Shown here: positions 60,619 to 64,000 of the stretch, piece by piece
How positions within the stretch are numbered: the stretch's first letter is position 1
Layout of the letters: each line of letters opens with the position of its first letter
From: Cornus controversa
Lineage: Eukaryota; Streptophyta; Magnoliopsida; Cornales; Cornaceae
Direction of reading: 5' to 3'
Length of the DNA stretch: 64,000 nucleotides
NCBI GenBank assembly: GCA_026545225.1
Contig: CM048845.1
Span: 62,538,533-62,602,532 of the forward strand
Made by a program: the position numbers and the translations under genes
Notes under the pieces: generated by a model
Databases searched by the model: none
The model's input: only the letters and a program-made list of their open reading frames with translations
What the model was told of the DNA's origin: nothing

Positions 60619-61102
60619 CTAGGATTTTATAAAACAACATAAAAAGATATCAATGGTGGCAAAGTATAGATTCTCAAAAGTTATACAACATTTTATTCTT
60701 ACAGGTCAGCGCTTTTTTTGTTGACTAGAGAGGTGTTCCCACCAGATGTTTTTGAATATGTGACGTATTAATTTTAATTTGAAAAGAATTTGGTGCAATG
60801 TTCCAATTTCCAACCTCAACTTGGCTGGTCCCAGCTTTAGCAGTATATCAATGTTTATAATGAAGTAAGTCATGATCCAATTCTTCAAAACAGAACACAA
60901 ATGTAAAGAACAATAAGACTTAGAAGGGTAAAGATTATCGTCCATTAAAATTCATCTTGAATCATGATGTTCAATCGTATATCTTTGACAAATTAAAATT
61001 AAAAATAACAGAGAACAAAAGAGCACGTTACGAAAACAAAATACATGTTTGACAAGAATATAATTGTCCCTCGACTGAGTTCCAAAAGTGAACTAGGAAC
61101 CA

Positions 61103-61398
61103 TCATTGATCTGGAAGGACTCGATCATCCCAATCTGCTAGACGTTCTTCATCAGTGTCAGTGGCCACTGTGAGGCCAAACTGCCTGCAATTATTTGACC
61201 AATAACCTTGTATATATATCTACTTTAAACTGTGAAACAAAAAGAAAAAAAAAGAATTTCCTTCTGTTTGCACATTATAACCATACCTTTAGGATGCCCT
61301 TTTCAACAACTAATCTCCCTGCTGCAGATTTGGCTTCGCTAGCCAAGAAGTCTAAGACTAGTTCCTTCCTTCCACAAATCCCAGGCTCTTTAACCCTC
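61103..61398 (-). pseudogene. Two candidate exons of an unidentified gene
   Basis: Upstream exon about 61398-61287 (KEPGICGRKELVLDFLASEA, then KSAAGRLVVEKGILK) ends in a GTATGG donor. A 106-base gap follows, with an AG acceptor at 61181-61182. The next exon, 61180-61103, reads FGLTVATDTDEERLADWDDR and stops after VLPDQ. The splice phases fit. I do not recognise the protein, and it may be a fragment carried by a transposon. Confidence 0.4.
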
Positions 61399-61449
61399 TG
61401 CTCAAAACTGGTTTGGCATCATCTTAAACTGCCAAATTTGAACAACTAG

Positions 61450-62880
61450 TTAATTTCATGCAGTATTATTGAAGATTCACATTACTTTCTTTTCAAATGT
61501 TTAACAAATTTCATACTTTCCAGCACAAACATTTAATAATACATCCACTGAATTACTAAACTATACTAAAATTTAAGTGTGTTTAGTTTCACATTTTTAT
61601 ACATTTTTTTCTTTTCTCGATAAATAGCTTAGTGGTTCATTGTAGCGATCATAAGAGAAATATATATAAGAAGCTGTGAGCTCTAAGATAAAAACGGAAC
61701 TATAAAAAATTGAATAAGAGAGTGGAAGAAGATTTCAAGGCAAAAACTGAATCAACACAACTATAATAACAAATTTCAGAAAAAAAATAGATCTAAAATT
61801 TTAATTGTTAATAAATAATTGACCATTGAAATATGTAGGATAACATAATTAACTTTTATCAATTGTTTGAACAGTGCGTAGATATGTAATTGAGTTGAGA
61901 GAGAGGCCTGTGCACATTTCATGAGAGGCGATAGAGAAATGAAAGGGGCTACATGATGCCACTAAAATTTTGCTGCTGCATCACTATGAAAGGAAAACCA
62001 AAGTTACTTGACAGTAATGGATTTGTGCCTGAACACCTTGTTAGCTTTATATTTAATAAAGTATATATGTATATGTATGTAGATATACTGTAAATATAAT
62101 ATTTGTTGCTTCAATTGAAGTTTTCATTTCAATAGTTCCAACTCCTAATGCTTCAAATACTATACAAGATACAAACAACCATATACACTTGTATAATGTA
62201 ACTTGTGTCAAACATCTATGTAACTTACTGACTATACAAGAAAATGAAGACAGAAAGAATAGAAGATCAAGAAAGCTCAAATTGAGGTACTGATATATGC
62301 AGCATGGCTACTTGGGAATTCTTCCCTGATGGTGATGCCTCAGGTTAGAAGTCAGTCTGTCAACATGACAACAACGATACCTGACAAGCACATGACACAC
62401 TAATGCTGACAAGTTTCTTCATTCATGACAGCAATCCCTTTCTTATAGTTGAACGTTGAGTATAAATACGGTTGCACGCTCAACTCTTCAACTGGCCTGT
62501 CTGAATTCTGATGAGATTACTGGTGATGATTCGTGTACCAACCTGACATAGTTAGACCATAAATTGCGAGTGCAATGTCAATGATTCCAATCAGCATAAT
62601 GCAATAGCATACAATGGACATTGTTAGTTCTTGATATTGTGTGAAATGCTAGAAAAGGTTTAGAGAATTCTCATTTCTGGAGCCAGAAAGGAATGGGGCT
62701 CATAAAGGTTTATAAGAGGTTAGTTTAGGTGCTTATTAGAGGTTGACAAAGATTCTTAAGATTTCAAGGATTCAGTATTTTGGGTTCCCCTGCCTTTTTC
62801 CAAGGATTGTCTCATTTACAAGCATATATGGGCGACTATGTTCATGGCATCGAAACAAAATAGCAAGTTAAGAATGTTGC
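61450..62880. other. Intergenic sequence
   Basis: AT-rich; no gene seen. A minus-strand open frame at 62280-62053 has no recognisable domain. Confidence 0.5.
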
Positions 62881-63070
62881 AACCAAATCTATATAAATAT
62901 TATAGTTACAGAAAGGACAAGGGAAATTGTGTTCCTCCCAAGGAGGCTGAATAACGCATGGGGCGACATGGTCCTCCCAAGGAAGCTGAATAAATATTAT
63001 AGTTATAGAAAGGATTGTCTCATTTACAAGTATGAGGAGACATGTTCCTCCCAAGGAGGCCGAATAGTGC
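62800..63070. repeat. Short local repeats downstream of the right-edge gene
   Basis: TCCTCCCAAGGAGGCTGAAT occurs three times with small changes (about 62935, 62972 and 63045). GGATTGTCTCATTTACAAG occurs twice (about 62804 and 63013). TATTATAGTTA(C/T)AGAAAGGA also occurs twice. TCCTCCCAAGGAGG contains a small palindrome. Confidence 0.75.
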
Positions 63071-63230
63071 TAAGAAGCTAAAACAATATCACACCTACGA
63101 ATAGGCAAAGTGTACAACATTGCAAGAAATCAAAGAGCTTGTTTTCAAGAAAATATTTGCAAAATACAGAAGTGTTCTTTCATTTGATGGAACAAAGATA
63201 TTATCTTGACATCACAAACAAGAAGTAAAG

Positions 63231-63954
63231 CTACCCAGAATCAAGTTGATTCACATCAACAACCTTTATAACATCAAAATTCTCCTTCGTGGTCGCATAT
63301 TCCCCTTGTAGACGTGTAGACAACTCCTCAACCTCAGCTATATCCTTCTGAATCCTCTCCATTCTAACAAGAAGTTGTTCCTTCGCCAACTTCATCTCGG
63401 CCAAATGCAACTGGTCATTAAGCCATGCGATCTCAATATTTGCTTCCTTCAAGTCATCCATAGTAGATTTAATAAACTGAATTTCAGATGCTGAAACAGC
63501 TCCATGACGGAATTGACGTAGAATGAGAAGTATTTTACCCAGAGACTCGAAAACAAATTTCTTGCAGAAAAGAAACTTCCTCTCCAAACACTGAAAGGTC
63601 TCAGGATGCAAAAGGATGACTTCCTCAAGAATGGTTGCAAGTTCATTAATCATGGGTATTTATCGCCATATAACTGAATGGTTTTGAGTTGTTGTGTACT
63701 TGCTCCCTCGCCTTGACTTCGAGATGTTTCTTCATCAACTGCCTCTTGTGATCCCAGAGGACAAGTGTTGGTGTTTTCTTCTACAATTTGAAATTGACCA
63801 CTTCTAACATTTCCGTCATGGGCCACTTGCTCATCTACAAGTTGGTCTCGAGTTAGTTCCTCAGCAGCAGCCTCCTTGTTGAGGATTAACAGGCTCCTCG
63901 AGGGCCTCACCATAAATTCTAGGTTCTGACACTTGGATGTTTCGTCCATCAGTT
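63231..63954 (-). pseudogene. Paralogue of the F-box downstream exons (gene continues beyond the window)
   Basis: Begins after an AG acceptor at 63955-63956 (TTTGTTTCATTAG). The frame that matches the F-box gene reads TDGRNIQVSEPRIYGEALEE and soon stops. Overlapping frames hold DQLVDEQVAHDGNVRSGQFQ (to 63650) and the helical segment 63653-63231 (ILEEVILLHPETFQCLERKF, IQFIKSTMDDLKEANIEIAW, then a Lys/Glu-rich coiled-coil-like end KDIAEVEELSTRLQGEYATT). It is single-copy where the left locus has a duplication. It carries the C-terminal helix that the left locus lost. Function unknown; helical, likely a protein-contact region (inference). The F-box exon is expected right of base 64000. Confidence 0.65.
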
Positions 63955-64000
63955 CTAATGAAACAAACGAAGAAAAAACATGAAAAGATTAATCTTATTC

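Noticed and set aside
1..64000. tRNA, rRNA, CRISPR arrays, prokaryotic operons or ribosome binding sites
   Set aside because: No cloverleaf with A/B boxes, rRNA motif or spacer-repeat array was seen; tRNA-like text at 9321-9332 and 47462-47483 is a primer binding site. The tandem arrays lack the repeat-spacer pattern of CRISPR.

Overview
The window looks like a gene-poor, heterochromatin-like stretch of a eudicot (dicot plant) nuclear genome. Reasons: AT-rich sequence with many AT microsatellites, Ty1/copia and Ty3/gypsy LTR retrotransposons with plant-type primer binding sites, Tourist-like MITEs, Mutator-like elements, a plant CC-NBS-LRR resistance-gene relic and plant F-box/FBA gene fragments. 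I see no prokaryotic operon, CRISPR array, rRNA or tRNA gene. The species cannot be named from sequence alone.

Layout. 1-790: right-hand part of a Mutator-like element with a 340-bp hairpin. 1507-9554: a complete but decayed minus-strand Ty1/copia element (TSD ATTTC). It is interrupted by a 2.8-kb solo LTR (TSD GGATG) and by a 638-bp LTR-like segment inside gag. 10164-11598: Mutator-like element with a perfect 10-bp TSD. 12577-12693: Tourist-type MITE. 14275-18464: a gag-only, non-autonomous Ty3/gypsy element (TSD ATTAT) carrying two different tandem arrays. 19444-21018: minus-strand NLR pseudogene. 21655-23470: a roughly 410-bp tandem duplication, one copy of which holds a 950-bp TIR element (8-bp TSD) while the other copy is the intact empty site. 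24324-26117: second Mutator-like element, possibly with captured host sequence.

26548-40493 is the most informative locus. A plus-strand F-box gene (F-box, FBA-like domain, one recognisable intron, then a downstream helical exon) has been cut by three LTR-element insertions: a 9.9-kb Tat-lineage gypsy element (26695-36578), a 1.4-kb solo LTR (36710-38109, family X) and a second Tat element starting at 40494. The second Tat element itself contains another family-X solo LTR (41025-42498) and breaks off inside integrase near 47140. There it joins a truncated family-X element (gag start, PBS, LTR), which lies back to back with another family-X LTR and its 3' internal region (48971 to about 51500). 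A paralogue of the F-box downstream exons lies in inverse orientation at the right edge (63231-63954); its F-box exon should lie beyond base 64000.

51500-63200 is mostly unannotatable AT-rich sequence. It has a Tourist-like MITE (55421-55652), a poly-C tract, a CACTA-like repeat block (56719-57085) and one exon resembling a Ptta/En/Spm transposase (60534-60618).

No recognised protein gene in the window appears intact. The genes do not form a pathway. What they record is the order of insertions: F-box gene, then Tat elements, then family-X LTRs, with the LTR elements recognised mainly by paired termini and target-site duplications.
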